Shown one piece after another: positions 53,636-63,043 of a stretch of 64,000 nucleotides of DNA. Positions within the stretch are counted from its first letter, which is position 1; the number at the start of each line of letters is the position of its first letter. Made by a program: the position numbers and the translations under genes. The notes beneath the pieces were generated by a model that was not told the origin of the DNA, did no database searches, and worked only from the letters and a program-made list of their open reading frames with translations. Source of the stretch: Colwellia sp. TT2012 (GTDB lineage: Bacteria; Pseudomonadota; Gammaproteobacteria; Enterobacterales; Alteromonadaceae); assembly GCF_001440345.1 (NCBI RefSeq), contig NZ_LJYX01000017.1:744001-808000 (forward strand), given 5' to 3'.

Positions 53636-54520
53636 ATGTTTTCTCGCTTTATCCTTCTCCCCCTATTGGTCATTTATTGCATTTTCCCTATAATTTCTTA
53701 TGCCCAAGAGCAAACAGCAGAGACTAGCCCTGCAGATGCCTCAGACATACTCTTTAGTTTAGAAAAGGCCGATGAGTCACACCAGCCTTCATCTGGCACC
53801 TTGTTTACCGCCTCGGCCCAACTTGGTTTCCTCTATTTAACCGGTAATACTCGCAGTGCCGATATTAAAACAGGTTTAGATCTACGCTTTGAAAGAGGTC
53901 TTTGGCGCAGCTCTTTTGTTTTTGATTTATTGGTCAAGAAAACCGAAAAAGCTTCACAAATTAACAACAATGATATTCGTAAAAACTTTGAAACCACAGA
54001 TCAAAAATGGAGCTTTACTTCACAAACTAACTACACCCTTGATTCAATAAATCAAAACTACATCTACGGCAGTGTCTTTTATGAAGAAAACCGTTTTTCT
54101 GGTTTTGACTCGCAAGCTTCCGTGTCTACTGGTTGGGGTCGCCGCTGGTTTGAAAGTAAAGATAGCAGTTTTGATGCCGATATTGGCCCAGGTTTTAAGA
54201 GGGATGTTACCCATGTGACTACTGAAGAAGTGTCTAATGGCATGAGAAGTCACACACAAGACACCTTCATTTTGCAGGTTCAAGCGCTTTATAGAAAAAA
54301 AATAAATGAACACATTGAGTTTAAACAATCCTTCACCATTAAACATGCCATCGAAGTGGGACAAAACAGCATTTACAAAGCCGAAAGCTCAATCACCAGT
54401 AAGTTGATTGATTCACTACAACTTAAACTCAACTTTGTTATCGATTACAATTCAAAGGTAGATGACAATAAAGCTAACTTAAATACGGAAACCTCAGCGG
54501 TACTTATTTATAGTTTTTAG
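53636..54520 (+). CDS. DUF481 family outer-membrane protein
   Basis: The 294-residue protein has a signal peptide (LLVIYCIFPIISYA, cleavage near 23) and a mature part of alternating strands typical of DUF481/YdiY barrels, ending in the C-terminal Phe that BAM recognises (IYSF). Strand blocks include GFLYLTGNTRSADIKTGLDLRFERG and NYTLDSINQNYIYGSVFYEENRFSGFD. Such proteins are predicted outer-membrane beta-barrels, some salt-induced; function is unknown. No partner gene is evident nearby. Confidence 0.85.
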   Translation: MFSRFILLPLLVIYCIFPIISYAQEQTAETSPADASDILFSLEKADESHQPSSGTLFTASAQLGFLYLTGNTRSADIKTGLDLRFERGLWRSSFVFDLLVKKTEKASQINNNDIRKNFETTDQKWSFTSQTNYTLDSINQNYIYGSVFYEENRFSGFDSQASVSTGWGRRWFESKDSSFDADIGPGFKRDVTHVTTEEVSNGMRSHTQDTFILQVQALYRKKINEHIEFKQSFTIKHAIEVGQNSIYKAESSITSKLIDSLQLKLNFVIDYNSKVDDNKANLNTETSAVLIYSF

Positions 54521-54644
54521 ATTTATTCTTAATTCTTAATTTTAATGAGGTACTCAAGATGAAGCGACTAAACAGAGTCAGCTTACGGGTAAGTAGGCGG
54601 GCATAGAGAGTCACTCTGGATTGACCAAACAAAGTCGTTATACC

Positions 54645-54658
54645 ATTTTAAAATGGAC
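54645..54658. repeat. 14-bp perfect palindrome CCATTTTAAAATGG
   Basis: It lies in the 290-bp gap before ettA. A repeat fragment related to others in the window (CTAAACAGAGTCA, also near 31008) lies just upstream at about 54567. No further feature is seen. Confidence 0.5.
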
Positions 54659-54807
54659 ATTACCGTAAGAAATTTTCGCTTATCGTTCATTTATGGCTAA
54701 TAATGCTTAAAAATTAAATTTATTATCACTACAAACTATTGCCTTAACCTCACTCTATCACCTAAAATATTGGCAATAAAAATTCCATCAAACTAAAAGG
54801 TATTCAC

Positions 54808-56487
54808 ATGGCTCAGCCGTTACCCGATAAATTCATCATGTCGATGAACCGCGTTTCAAAGATAGTCGCACCGAAACGCACCATTTTAAAAGACATTTCT
54901 CTTTCATTTTTCCCTGGCGTTAAAATAGGTGTTTTAGGTTTAAACGGTTCAGGTAAATCAACCTTGCTGCGCATTATGGCGGGTGTTGATAAAGAATTTG
55001 AAGGTGAAGCTACCGCATTAGCTGGCACTAAAATTGGTTACTTACCGCAAGAACCAATCCTTGACGAAACAAAGACGGTTAGAGAGATCGTTGAAGAAGG
55101 CGTTGCTACCGTTAAAAATGCTTTAGCACGTTTAGACCAAGTCTATAACGAGTACGCTGAAGAAGGCGCAGATTTTGATAAACTAGCAAAAGAGCAAGGT
55201 GAGTTAGAAGATATTATTAATGCTAATGATGGCCATAATATTGATAACGTACTTGAACGTGCCGCCGATGCCTTACGTTTACCACCTTGGGAGCAAAAAA
55301 TTGCCGAGCTAAGTGGTGGTGAACTCCGTCGTGTCGCCCTGTGTCGTTTATTACTAGAAAAACCAGACATGTTATTACTGGATGAACCAACCAACCATTT
55401 AGATGCTGAATCTGTAGCTTGGTTAGAGCGTTTCTTGCATGACTACCCAGGCACTGTGGTAGCAATCACCCATGATAGATACTTCTTAGATAATGTAGCC
55501 GGTTGGATATTAGAGCTTGATAGAGGCCACGGCATTCCTTATGAAGGTAACTACACTGCCTGGTTAGAGCAAAAAAACGCTCGCCTTGAACGAGAAAGTA
55601 AAAGTGAAAGTGCTTTACAAAAAACCATCAAACAAGAGCTTGAATGGGTGCGTTCAAATCCAAAAGCACGTCAATCAAAAAGCAAAGCCCGTATGGCTCG
55701 CTTTGAAGAACTTAATTCTCGAGAGCATCAAAAGCGTAGTGAAACCAACGAACTTTACATTCCACCTGGACCACGCCTTGGTGACAAAGTATTAGATGTT
55801 ATCAACTTAACCAAGTCTTTTGGCGATAGAGTACTCATTGATAACTTAAGTTTTAGCGTACCTAAAGGTGCTATCGTTGGTATTATCGGGCCAAACGGCG
55901 CGGGTAAATCAACCTTATTCAAAATGATGACTGGCGCTGAACAGCCCGACTCAGGTGAAATAATCTTGGGTGATACGGTAAAACTGGCCAGTGTTGATCA
56001 GTTCCGTGATGATATGGACAACAGCAAAACCGTTTACCAAGAGATATCCCAAGGCCATGAAATTTTAAAAATTGGTAATTATGAAATTCCGAGTCGTGCT
56101 TATGTCAGCCGTTTTAACTTTAAAGGCAATGATCAACAAAAAATTATTGGTCAATTATCCGGTGGTGAACGTAACCGCGTTCATTTAGCCAAGCTTGTGC
56201 AAACAGGTGGTAACGTATTGTTACTCGATGAACCGACCAATGATTTAGATATTGAAACATTACGTGCGCTAGAAGAAGCCTTATTAGAATTCCCAGGTTG
56301 TGCCATGGTTATTTCCCATGACCGCTGGTTCCTTGACAGAATTGCTACCCATATTTTAGATTACCGTGACGAAGGTAAAATCAACTTCTACGAAGGTAAC
56401 TTCACCGATTACGAAGCTTGGTTAAAGAAAACTTTAGGTCCGGCAGCAACAGAGCCTCATAGAATCAAGTATAAGAAAATAGGTTAG
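54808..56487 (+). CDS. ettA: Energy-dependent translational throttle protein EttA
   Basis: The 559-residue ABC-F protein (YjjK) binds the ribosomal E site and gates the first peptide bond according to ATP/ADP state. Two ABC cassettes: Walker A GLNGSGKST (about 46-54) and GPNGAGKST (about 357-365), signatures LSGGELRR and LSGGERNR, Walker B LLLDEPTNHLD and LLLDEPTNDLD. The linker contains the P-site interaction motif region (about 240-300), and the full-length arm fits EttA. No membrane segment. Confidence 0.97.
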   Translation: MAQPLPDKFIMSMNRVSKIVAPKRTILKDISLSFFPGVKIGVLGLNGSGKSTLLRIMAGVDKEFEGEATALAGTKIGYLPQEPILDETKTVREIVEEGVATVKNALARLDQVYNEYAEEGADFDKLAKEQGELEDIINANDGHNIDNVLERAADALRLPPWEQKIAELSGGELRRVALCRLLLEKPDMLLLDEPTNHLDAESVAWLERFLHDYPGTVVAITHDRYFLDNVAGWILELDRGHGIPYEGNYTAWLEQKNARLERESKSESALQKTIKQELEWVRSNPKARQSKSKARMARFEELNSREHQKRSETNELYIPPGPRLGDKVLDVINLTKSFGDRVLIDNLSFSVPKGAIVGIIGPNGAGKSTLFKMMTGAEQPDSGEIILGDTVKLASVDQFRDDMDNSKTVYQEISQGHEILKIGNYEIPSRAYVSRFNFKGNDQQKIIGQLSGGERNRVHLAKLVQTGGNVLLLDEPTNDLDIETLRALEEALLEFPGCAMVISHDRWFLDRIATHILDYRDEGKINFYEGNFTDYEAWLKKTLGPAATEPHRIKYKKIG

Positions 56488-56560
56488 TCGCTAAATAAAG
56501 TAGCCCTTAGTCATACCCGGGTAACTTTGCGCTAATGAGCTGAAATAGCCGATTAAAAGT

Positions 56561-56591
56561 CAGTTAAAATTTTGATTTTAACTGGCTTTTT
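56561..56591 (+). terminator. Intrinsic terminator after ettA
   Basis: CAGTTAAAAT and ATTTTAACTG form a 10-bp perfect stem with a TTTG loop, followed by GCTTTTT. Confidence 0.8.
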
Positions 56592-56669
56592 ACTACCCAG
56601 TAACTTTTTACTTTTCAATAAAATCGGGCTATGCTAAGGATACACAATACTAAAATGTAATGGTCAAAA

Positions 56670-57026
56670 ATGGAAAACAGACGACAATTCACCCGCATTT
56701 TATTTTCAATTAAAGCTGAATTAGCCATTGAAGGTAGTATTTATTCAGTATCTATCCATGATATCTCACTTAATGGCGCCTTAGTTACCGCCATAGACAG
56801 TGAAAAATCATTGAAAGGTAAACTTGGCACCTTACATTTTTTACTGTCAGACAATGAGTCAGAAGTAACAATGAACATTGCGGTTGTTCACGTAGAAAAA
56901 AATGAGACTGGCTTGCAATGTAATGCTATTGATATAGACAGCGTCACCCATTTACGCCGCTTGGTTGAGCTCAATCTAGGTGACAGTGAACAACTCAATA
57001 AAGAGTTAAGTCAGTTATCACGTTAA
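56670..57026 (+). CDS. PilZ domain protein
   Basis: The 118-residue single-domain protein has the c-di-GMP-binding signatures RRQFTR (about 4-9; RxxxR) and DISLNGALV (about 31-39; DxSxxG), so it probably binds cyclic di-GMP. The remaining strand pattern fits a PilZ barrel with a C-terminal helix. It may act as a stand-alone adaptor for motility, attachment or secretion; the partner is not evident. A gcvR-like gene follows 49 bp downstream on the same strand. Confidence 0.9.
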   Translation: MENRRQFTRILFSIKAELAIEGSIYSVSIHDISLNGALVTAIDSEKSLKGKLGTLHFLLSDNESEVTMNIAVVHVEKNETGLQCNAIDIDSVTHLRRLVELNLGDSEQLNKELSQLSR

Positions 57027-57075
57027 AAGTTAAGTTAAGATTTTCAGCTATTCCCCCTACCTTTTAGGAGTTTTT

Positions 57076-57573
57076 ATGAATCATCTAGTTATTTCTTGTA
57101 TTGGCCCAGATCAAACCGGCCTAGTAGACACATTATCTAAAATTATTGCCAAACATCAAGGTAATTGGCAAGTCAGTAGCTTGCATCATTTATCCGGTTT
57201 TTTCGCCGGCGTTATTGAAGTAGCCGTAGTAAGTGAAAATACTGACCAGCTCATCAGTGAATTAAAAGCCATTAATGGCTTAAGCTGCCAAATTGAAATA
57301 GCTGAGCCTAATTTACCTAAGGTGACTAGTAACCTAGTCCTTGAGATCACCGCCAATGACAGAGCGGGTATAGTGCAAGAAGTTTCATCGGTCATTCATC
57401 ATCAAAATGGTAACTTAATCAAATTGGTAAGTTCGCAAGAGAGCGCCGCCTATAGTGGCCAAAATATTTTCAAAGCAAAAGTGAAAATTGCCATCGATGA
57501 AAACTCTATTGATGAGCTTATCAGTGCCTTAGAGCAAATAGCGGATGACTTGATGGTAGATATTTCACGCTAA
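57076..57573 (+). CDS. gcvR: GcvR-like ACT-domain protein
   Basis: The 165-residue protein has two ACT domains in tandem (about 3-75 and 88-160), as in GcvR, which modulates the glycine cleavage regulator GcvA. NHLVISCIGPDQTGLVDTLSKI is the typical first-domain start, and ITANDRAGIVQEVSSVIHHQNGNLI that of the second. TTAGGAG lies 6 nt before the ATG. It is not beside gcvA here. A strong terminator follows. Confidence 0.85.
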   Translation: MNHLVISCIGPDQTGLVDTLSKIIAKHQGNWQVSSLHHLSGFFAGVIEVAVVSENTDQLISELKAINGLSCQIEIAEPNLPKVTSNLVLEITANDRAGIVQEVSSVIHHQNGNLIKLVSSQESAAYSGQNIFKAKVKIAIDENSIDELISALEQIADDLMVDISR

Positions 57574-57703
57574 TGTTTATTGGCCAAAATCATCCGTAAA
57601 ACGGCGAGACTATATCCCCATGACCAATCAAGATGCATGTTTCAGAGAACACTTTGAATGGTAATGGGTATAAACCAGCACTTTAACTTTAAAGTATGCA
57701 AAT

Positions 57704-57734
57704 AAAAAACGACTGCTATCAGCAGTCGTTTTTT
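57704..57734. terminator. Bidirectional terminator between gcvR and yoaA
   Basis: AAAAAACGACTGC and GCAGTCGTTTTTT form a 13-bp perfect stem with a 5-nt loop, with A and T runs on either side. Confidence 0.88.
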
Positions 57735-57784
57735 AGGTTTTAGTCGTGCCATTTTTGGAAAAACTCTGGCCTTGCTTTTTTACC

Positions 57785-59719
57785 TTAAGACAAGGAGGCT
57801 AAGAACTGCGCCGCTTTATTAATATCTCGGCTACGTTTCATATCAGGCAAACTTTTTAAGAAAGTTTTACCATAAGGTTTATTGACTAACCTATCATCAC
57901 AAATCACTAAGACACCACGGTCACTGACATCACGAATAAGTCGCCCTACTCCTTGCTTTAACGCTATTACCGCCTGTGGAAGTTGAATTTGGCTAAAAGG
58001 CTCGCCGCCTTGTCGCCTGACATCTTCACAGCGTGCCTGTAACAGCGGATCGTCCGGTGAAGCAAAAGGTAATTTATCAATGATGACACAAGTAAGCTTA
58101 TCACCACGAACATCAATGCCTTCCCAAAAACTGGCGGTTGCCAGTAATACCGCTTTATCATGCTCAACAAATTGCTCAAGTAACTTGCGCTTGGCCATCT
58201 GCCCTTGCACTAATAAGGGATTATCAATACTGTCAGCTAGAATTTCAGCAACCTGATGCATTACCCGATAACTAGTAAAGAGCATAAAGCAAGCACCACC
58301 ACTCGCTGCAATCAGCGGCTCCGCTAATTTTGCTAACGCCAAAGCGCGATTTTTATCATTGGCGGGCGGTAAATAACGTGGCACGACCAGTTGAGATTGC
58401 GCTTGATAATCAAACGGGCTATCAAGTAAGAGCTTTTTTGCCCCTTGTAAACCTAAATGCTGGGCAAAGTGATCAAAATTATTATCTACCGCCAAGGTTG
58501 CCGAAGTAAAAATCCAACCGGCACCCGACTCTTTCACCACAGCACTAAATTTATCACTCACCGTCAGTGGTGTTTGATGTAATACCACACTGCGCGGCGT
58601 AGTTTCATACCAAAAACTCATGCCATAAGCTTCAACATTGGCCATCACTTCATATTGGGCCAATAAGTTTACCGCCCGATCAAAACAATTATCGATGGCT
58701 TCATTTCTGGAGACACAAAGCTTTATCACTTGGTATAAAAAATCTAAATCGATTTTTAAGTTAGCAAATTTTTGCTGAAATTGAACTTGTTTATGCTTTT
58801 CTCGCCAATTTCCCCGTTCGGGATCGTAATTAAATAACAGTCGGAATTCTTGACAGCTTTTCTGTAATTTTTCCGCTGCTCGCCCTAATTGCTTCACATC
58901 GGTTAAACTACTACGGTGTACTTGTAATACGTCGGTGCACAAATCAACGAGCTGTTTAGTTGAGAATGCCTCACCAAAATATTCACTGGCGATATCGCCA
59001 ATTTGATGAGCTTCATCAAAAATCATCACCTGAGCCTTAGGAATAAGCTCACCAAAACCGGTATCTTTTAAAGCCATATCGGCAAAAAACAAATGATGAT
59101 TGACCACGATAATATCGGCATCACTGGCTTTTTGACGGGCTTTAACTAGGTAACAAGCGTCATAGTCTGGACAGTCTCTGGCCAAACAATTATCTAAGGT
59201 ACTGGTAACAAACGGAAAGATACTGGAGTCTTCACTAACATTAACCAATTCGCCAATATCACCACTTTGTGTACCATTAGACCAGGTTTTAATTTTCACC
59301 AGATCCTGTAACATTTGTGCATCAAGTTGACCGCGACTATCTTGGTACTGTGCTAAACGATAAATGCATAAATAGTTGGCACGCCCCTTTAATAAAGCGA
59401 CTTGTGCATTACTGCCTAGCACCTTTTTTATTAAAGGAATATCTTTATGGAATAGTTGCTCTTGCAGGTTTTTAGTCCCGGTTGAGACCACTATTTTTTT
59501 AGGGTTTTTCGAATTTAACGCTAAAAAGGCGGGGATCAAATAAGCAAAGGTTTTGCCTGTGCCAGTGCCTGCTTCCACAATGAGCGATGATTGCTGGTCA
59601 ATGGCTTCAGCAACATCAAGGGCCATATCTATTTGCGCTTGGCGAGGAGAGAAGCCTTTAATGGCTTTAGCTAAAGCGCCGTCTTTAGCAAAGGCTTGAC
59701 TAACTTGGGATGCTATCAT
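57785..59719 (-). CDS. yoaA: DinG/XPD-family ATP-dependent helicase YoaA
   Basis: The 644-residue superfamily 2 helicase has Walker A EAGTGTGKT (about 49-57), DEAH (in MIFDEAHQ) and the late GxGRLIRD motif. Four cysteines in YLC, NC, DC and AC (about 117-190) can hold the family's iron-sulphur cluster. YoaA partners the clamp-loader subunit HolC in E. coli and works at damaged forks. It is shorter than DinG and lacks an exonuclease part. No LexA box was seen upstream. Confidence 0.9.
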   Translation of the reverse strand: MIASQVSQAFAKDGALAKAIKGFSPRQAQIDMALDVAEAIDQQSSLIVEAGTGTGKTFAYLIPAFLALNSKNPKKIVVSTGTKNLQEQLFHKDIPLIKKVLGSNAQVALLKGRANYLCIYRLAQYQDSRGQLDAQMLQDLVKIKTWSNGTQSGDIGELVNVSEDSSIFPFVTSTLDNCLARDCPDYDACYLVKARQKASDADIIVVNHHLFFADMALKDTGFGELIPKAQVMIFDEAHQIGDIASEYFGEAFSTKQLVDLCTDVLQVHRSSLTDVKQLGRAAEKLQKSCQEFRLLFNYDPERGNWREKHKQVQFQQKFANLKIDLDFLYQVIKLCVSRNEAIDNCFDRAVNLLAQYEVMANVEAYGMSFWYETTPRSVVLHQTPLTVSDKFSAVVKESGAGWIFTSATLAVDNNFDHFAQHLGLQGAKKLLLDSPFDYQAQSQLVVPRYLPPANDKNRALALAKLAEPLIAASGGACFMLFTSYRVMHQVAEILADSIDNPLLVQGQMAKRKLLEQFVEHDKAVLLATASFWEGIDVRGDKLTCVIIDKLPFASPDDPLLQARCEDVRRQGGEPFSQIQLPQAVIALKQGVGRLIRDVSDRGVLVICDDRLVNKPYGKTFLKSLPDMKRSRDINKAAQFLASLS

Positions 59720-59773
59720 TTAAAAAAAAGGCACGAATAAAAATTTATGCTTGAGAGTATACTTAACTACCGC

Positions 59774-60094
59774 TTAGGCATAAAGGTCTAAGTGTTTACC
59801 GTTACTATTATCGGTAGCTTTATTGATGTCTACATCACTCTGCTCAAACTCAACACTAGGTTCTTTATTAGTATTAGCACTATTAGCACCTTCTTCTTTA
59901 TCATCCGTTTCTTGCTGTGAACTATGGTATTTGTCTTCTTCACTAGTAAAATAATACTCATGATTTTCAAGATGATTAGCATCATCGCTTAGCTTACTGT
60001 TAGCAGCCTCTTTCAACAGTGCTTTTACCTTTAAGCTTGCCGGCTTAATAGGTATCTGGACTACACGTGTTAGTTGAGTCGTAAAAATATCCAT
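59774..60094 (-). CDS. Hypothetical acidic protein, 106 residues
   Basis: The protein starts with a short conserved-looking segment (MDIFTTQLTRVVQIPIKPA) and continues as a strongly acidic, asparagine- and serine-rich tail that is likely disordered. No signal peptide, membrane segment or known domain is visible. It lies 54 bp upstream of yoaA on the same strand, so they may share a transcript. I do not recognise a family. Confidence 0.55.
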   Translation of the reverse strand: MDIFTTQLTRVVQIPIKPASLKVKALLKEAANSKLSDDANHLENHEYYFTSEEDKYHSSQQETDDKEEGANSANTNKEPSVEFEQSDVDINKATDNSNGKHLDLYA

Positions 60095-60391
60095 CTTTAG
60101 TTCCTACACTGCTTCATGTTGCGAATTTGTTAACCCTTAATTCTATTATCGACCAAAAATACATTAGCTTTAGCTTTTCACTTAGGGACTAATACTATTA
60201 CCAAGACTCGACTAATAAATTTAACCGTTTTTCATATAACAAAAAGTAATAAAAAACTTCTATTTATTACTTGCAGCTATCTTAATTAAGCAGTAATGTA
60301 AAGTTCATCAAAATAAATTACTTACTCAATACTGTTCAATTAATTATACAACAGCACAGTAAATTACTGACTACTAACAGAGAATTTAACC
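60095..60391. other. his operon promoter region
   Basis: AT-rich region between the divergent hypothetical gene and the his leader. A TTATAC near 60345 could be the his -10. No other feature is clear. Confidence 0.4.
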
Positions 60392-60439
60392 ATGATTATT
60401 AACCTGAATAGCCGACATCACCATAATCATAGCAATTAG
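60392..60439 (+). CDS. hisL: his operon leader peptide
   Basis: A 15-codon ORF encodes MIINLNSRHHHNHSN, with four histidines in a five-codon stretch. This is a classic attenuator leader: scarce charged tRNA-His stalls the ribosome on the His run and favours the antiterminator. It ends 223 bp before hisG, with the terminator hairpin at 60552-60589 in between. Such peptides are too short for normal gene callers. Confidence 0.9.
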   Translation: MIINLNSRHHHNHSN

Positions 60440-60551
60440 CCCATTCAGCGTTAGTAACAAAAACACTGCAGGGCAAAGGCCTTTCAGTGGAATTAAGTAA
60501 ACAGTTATACAAGCAATAGCACAAGCTTTATAACAATAAAATGTCATTACT

Positions 60552-60589
60552 AAACCCCCGAAAGAGTCTTTTCTCTCTCGGGGGTTTTT
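60552..60589 (+). promoter_or_regulatory. his attenuator terminator
   Basis: AAACCCCCGAaAGAG and CTCTcTCGGGGGTTT form a strong GC-rich stem followed by T residues, between hisL and hisG. An alternative pairing partner is available upstream around 60472-60495 (CACTG.AGG / CCT..CAGTG), as an attenuator requires. Confidence 0.88.
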
Positions 60590-60661
60590 CGCATTTTAGC
60601 GCATTAGAAATTGTATATACATGACGAATTTAAAGATTAAGACACCATAGGAATTACCAAT

Positions 60662-61564
60662 ATGAGCACATCAGAGCCACGTTTACGCATTGCCATGCAA
60701 AAGTCAGGACGCCTGAGTGAAGACACACAAGAATTATTAAAGCGCTGCGGATTGAAACTTAACCTTAGCGACCGTCGTTTACTCGCGCATGTTAGCAATA
60801 TGCCGATAGATGTTATGCGCGTACGTAGTAGTGATATTCCAGGACTCGTTATGGATGGCGTATGTGACTTAGGCATTGTCGGTGATAACACCCTAGAAGA
60901 AGCGGCATTAGAGCGTGAATTAATGGAGCAAAAATTTGCTTATATAAAAACCACAGCACTTAATTTTGGCGGCTGCCGTTTATCACTAGCCATGCCGGAA
61001 GAGTTTGATTATCAAGGTATTAAAAGCTTAGATGGTTTACGCTTTGCCACTACTTACCCACAACTGCTTAACCGCTTTGCCCGTAATAATGGCATTAACG
61101 TAGATTTTTGTTTACTCAAAGGCTCGGTAGAAGTGGCGCCACGTGTTGGTTTATCCGATGGTATTTGTGATCTGGTTTCCACTGGTGCGACACTTGAAGC
61201 TAACGGTTTAAAAGAAGTTGCCGTGATTTTCAAATCAACCGCATCACTGATCCAAAACCCTGCAGTCTTAGCGCCAGCCAAGCAAAAAATTCTTGATACC
61301 TTATTGCCACGCATTCAAGGGGTAATGAAAGCCAAAGAAAGCAAGTACATCATGCTGCATGCGCCTAAAGATAAGATCAATGAAGTGAGTGCTTTAATGC
61401 CAGGTAGTGAGACGCCGACTATTTTACCGCTTGCTGGTCGTGATGATTTAGTAGCCGTACACGTTGTTGCTACTGAGACGTTTTTCTGGGAAACCATGGA
61501 AAGCCTAAAGGCATTAGGTTGTAACTCTATCCTGGTAATGCCGATTGAAAAGATGATGGGCTAA
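60662..61564 (+). CDS. hisG: ATP phosphoribosyltransferase
   Basis: The 300-residue enzyme carries out the first committed step of histidine synthesis, joining ATP and PRPP. The length is that of the long form with a C-terminal ACT-like regulatory domain for histidine feedback, so no separate HisZ is needed. Motifs: [19 protein letters not shown] at the start, [12 protein letters not shown], and the PRPP loop [17 protein letters not shown]. It follows hisL and its attenuator, and is followed by a structured element and hisD. Confidence 0.97.
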   Translation: MSTSEPRLRIAMQKSGRLSEDTQELLKRCGLKLNLSDRRLLAHVSNMPIDVMRVRSSDIPGLVMDGVCDLGIVGDNTLEEAALERELMEQKFAYIKTTALNFGGCRLSLAMPEEFDYQGIKSLDGLRFATTYPQLLNRFARNNGINVDFCLLKGSVEVAPRVGLSDGICDLVSTGATLEANGLKEVAVIFKSTASLIQNPAVLAPAKQKILDTLLPRIQGVMKAKESKYIMLHAPKDKINEVSALMPGSETPTILPLAGRDDLVAVHVVATETFFWETMESLKALGCNSILVMPIEKMMG

Positions 61565-61581
61565 ATTAACCTTACCTCATT

Positions 61582-61665
61582 GCTAGTAGATGCAAGCTCA
61601 GCATCGGCAGTACTCACTGACTAACGTCAGCTGAGTGCTCCCTCTTTGCACTTGCACCAACTAGC
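61582..61665 (+). repeat. Structured intergenic element, copy C (after hisG)
   Basis: A nested hairpin starts 17 nt after the hisG stop. Arms: GCTAGT (61582-61587) / ACTAGC (61660-61665); TGCAAG (61591-61596) / CTTGCA (61651-61656); GTAC (61610-61613) / GTGC (61635-61638); CTGAC (61617-61621) / GTCAG (61626-61630). An internal loop TCA faces CTGA. In the hisG-sense RNA the GUAC/GUGC stem has a U-G pair, as in copy B. The core GTACTCACTGAC with loop TAAC matches copy B almost exactly. Confidence 0.75.
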
Positions 61666-61736
61666 GTCGAGCTAAAGTAAATTATTTTTTTTACTTATAA
61701 AGAAACACATCCTCGAAGTATTAGGAACAAGTAATT

Positions 61737-63041
61737 ATGATTAATCAACTAATCAAGTGGCAAGAGCTGTCAGAGCAGCAAAAAATAGGTGCGCTAGCAC
61801 GACCAGCAATAGTGGATAGTGCCTTATTGTCCACCCAAGTTGCTAACATCTTGGCGCAAGTTAAAAATCAAGGTGATAAGGCACTATTTACCTTAACAGA
61901 ACAATTTGATGGTATCGCGCTTAGCACCTTATCAGTGGGTGCAGAGCAAATTGCGCAAGCCAAGTTAGCCCTATCTGCTAAACGTTTAAAAGCAATTAAC
62001 ACCGCTTATCAGCAAATCAGAGCCTTTCATAGCGCACAACAGCCAACAGATATAACGGTTGAAACGATCCCAGGCGTTAAGTGCACCTTAAAAACTGAAG
62101 CCATTGAAAGTGTTGGTTTATATATTCCTGCAGGCTCAGCGCCATTGCCCTCAACGGTATTGATGTTAGGCATACCGGCACAACTTACCGGTTGTCAACG
62201 TACGGTCTTGGTTTGTCCACCTGATAAAAATGGCCAACTGGCTAATGAAATATTAGTGGCGGCTGATCTTTGTGGTATCAGTGAAATATACACAGTAGGT
62301 GGTGCACAAGCGATTGCCGCCTTAGCTTACGGCACACAAACAATAGCCGCGGTAAATAAAGTTTTTGGCCCAGGAAATCGCTATGTTACCGAAGCTAAAA
62401 CTCAGTTATCACAACAAGTCCCCGGTTTTACTATTGATATGCCCGCCGGCCCTTCTGAAGTATTAGTTATTGCCGATGAGCAAGCAAACCCGGCATTTAT
62501 TGCCGCAGATTTATTATCGCAAGCCGAGCACGGTGTTGATAGCCAAGTAATACTACTCAGTGATAGCGAGTCATTAATAGCACAGGTATCTGCTGAACTA
62601 GAAAAGCAAGTTGTGGTATTGTCTCGACGTGACATTGCTGAGCAAGCGTTAACCCAGTCTAGGTTAATTTTAACCAAGGACTTAGCGCAAGCGGTGCAAG
62701 TGTCGAATCAATACGCGCCAGAGCACTTAATTATTCAAACTGAAGATGCACCAAGCTTGCTTAACAGTTTGCGTAATGCCGGTTCAATTTTTGTCGGCGC
62801 TTATACCCCTGAATCGGCGGGTGATTACGCCAGCGGCACAAACCACGTATTGCCAACGTATGGTTATTCAAAGGTTATCTCAAGTTTATCACTGGCTGAC
62901 TTTTCTCGGCGCTATACCGTGCAAGAGATAACTAAATCAGGTTTGGCGAGTTTAGCTGAGTGTATTATTGAATTAACCGATGCCGAAGGGCTAGATGCCC
63001 ATCAGCGCGCGGTGACCATTCGCTTAGAGGAAGGAGTTTAA
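61737..63041 (+). CDS. hisD: Histidinol dehydrogenase
   Basis: The 434-residue zinc enzyme makes the last two oxidations to histidine with NAD+. The family block GGAQAIAALAYGT, then NKVFGPGNRYVTEAK and DMPAGPSEVLVIAD, and the zinc-ligand histidine in LSQAEHGVDSQV and later NHVLPTYGYSK are present. AGGAAC precedes the ATG. It lies 172 nt after hisG, across the structured element, and 2 nt before hisC. Confidence 0.97.
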   Translation: MINQLIKWQELSEQQKIGALARPAIVDSALLSTQVANILAQVKNQGDKALFTLTEQFDGIALSTLSVGAEQIAQAKLALSAKRLKAINTAYQQIRAFHSAQQPTDITVETIPGVKCTLKTEAIESVGLYIPAGSAPLPSTVLMLGIPAQLTGCQRTVLVCPPDKNGQLANEILVAADLCGISEIYTVGGAQAIAALAYGTQTIAAVNKVFGPGNRYVTEAKTQLSQQVPGFTIDMPAGPSEVLVIADEQANPAFIAADLLSQAEHGVDSQVILLSDSESLIAQVSAELEKQVVVLSRRDIAEQALTQSRLILTKDLAQAVQVSNQYAPEHLIIQTEDAPSLLNSLRNAGSIFVGAYTPESAGDYASGTNHVLPTYGYSKVISSLSLADFSRRYTVQEITKSGLASLAECIIELTDAEGLDAHQRAVTIRLEEGV

Positions 63042-63043
63042 GC

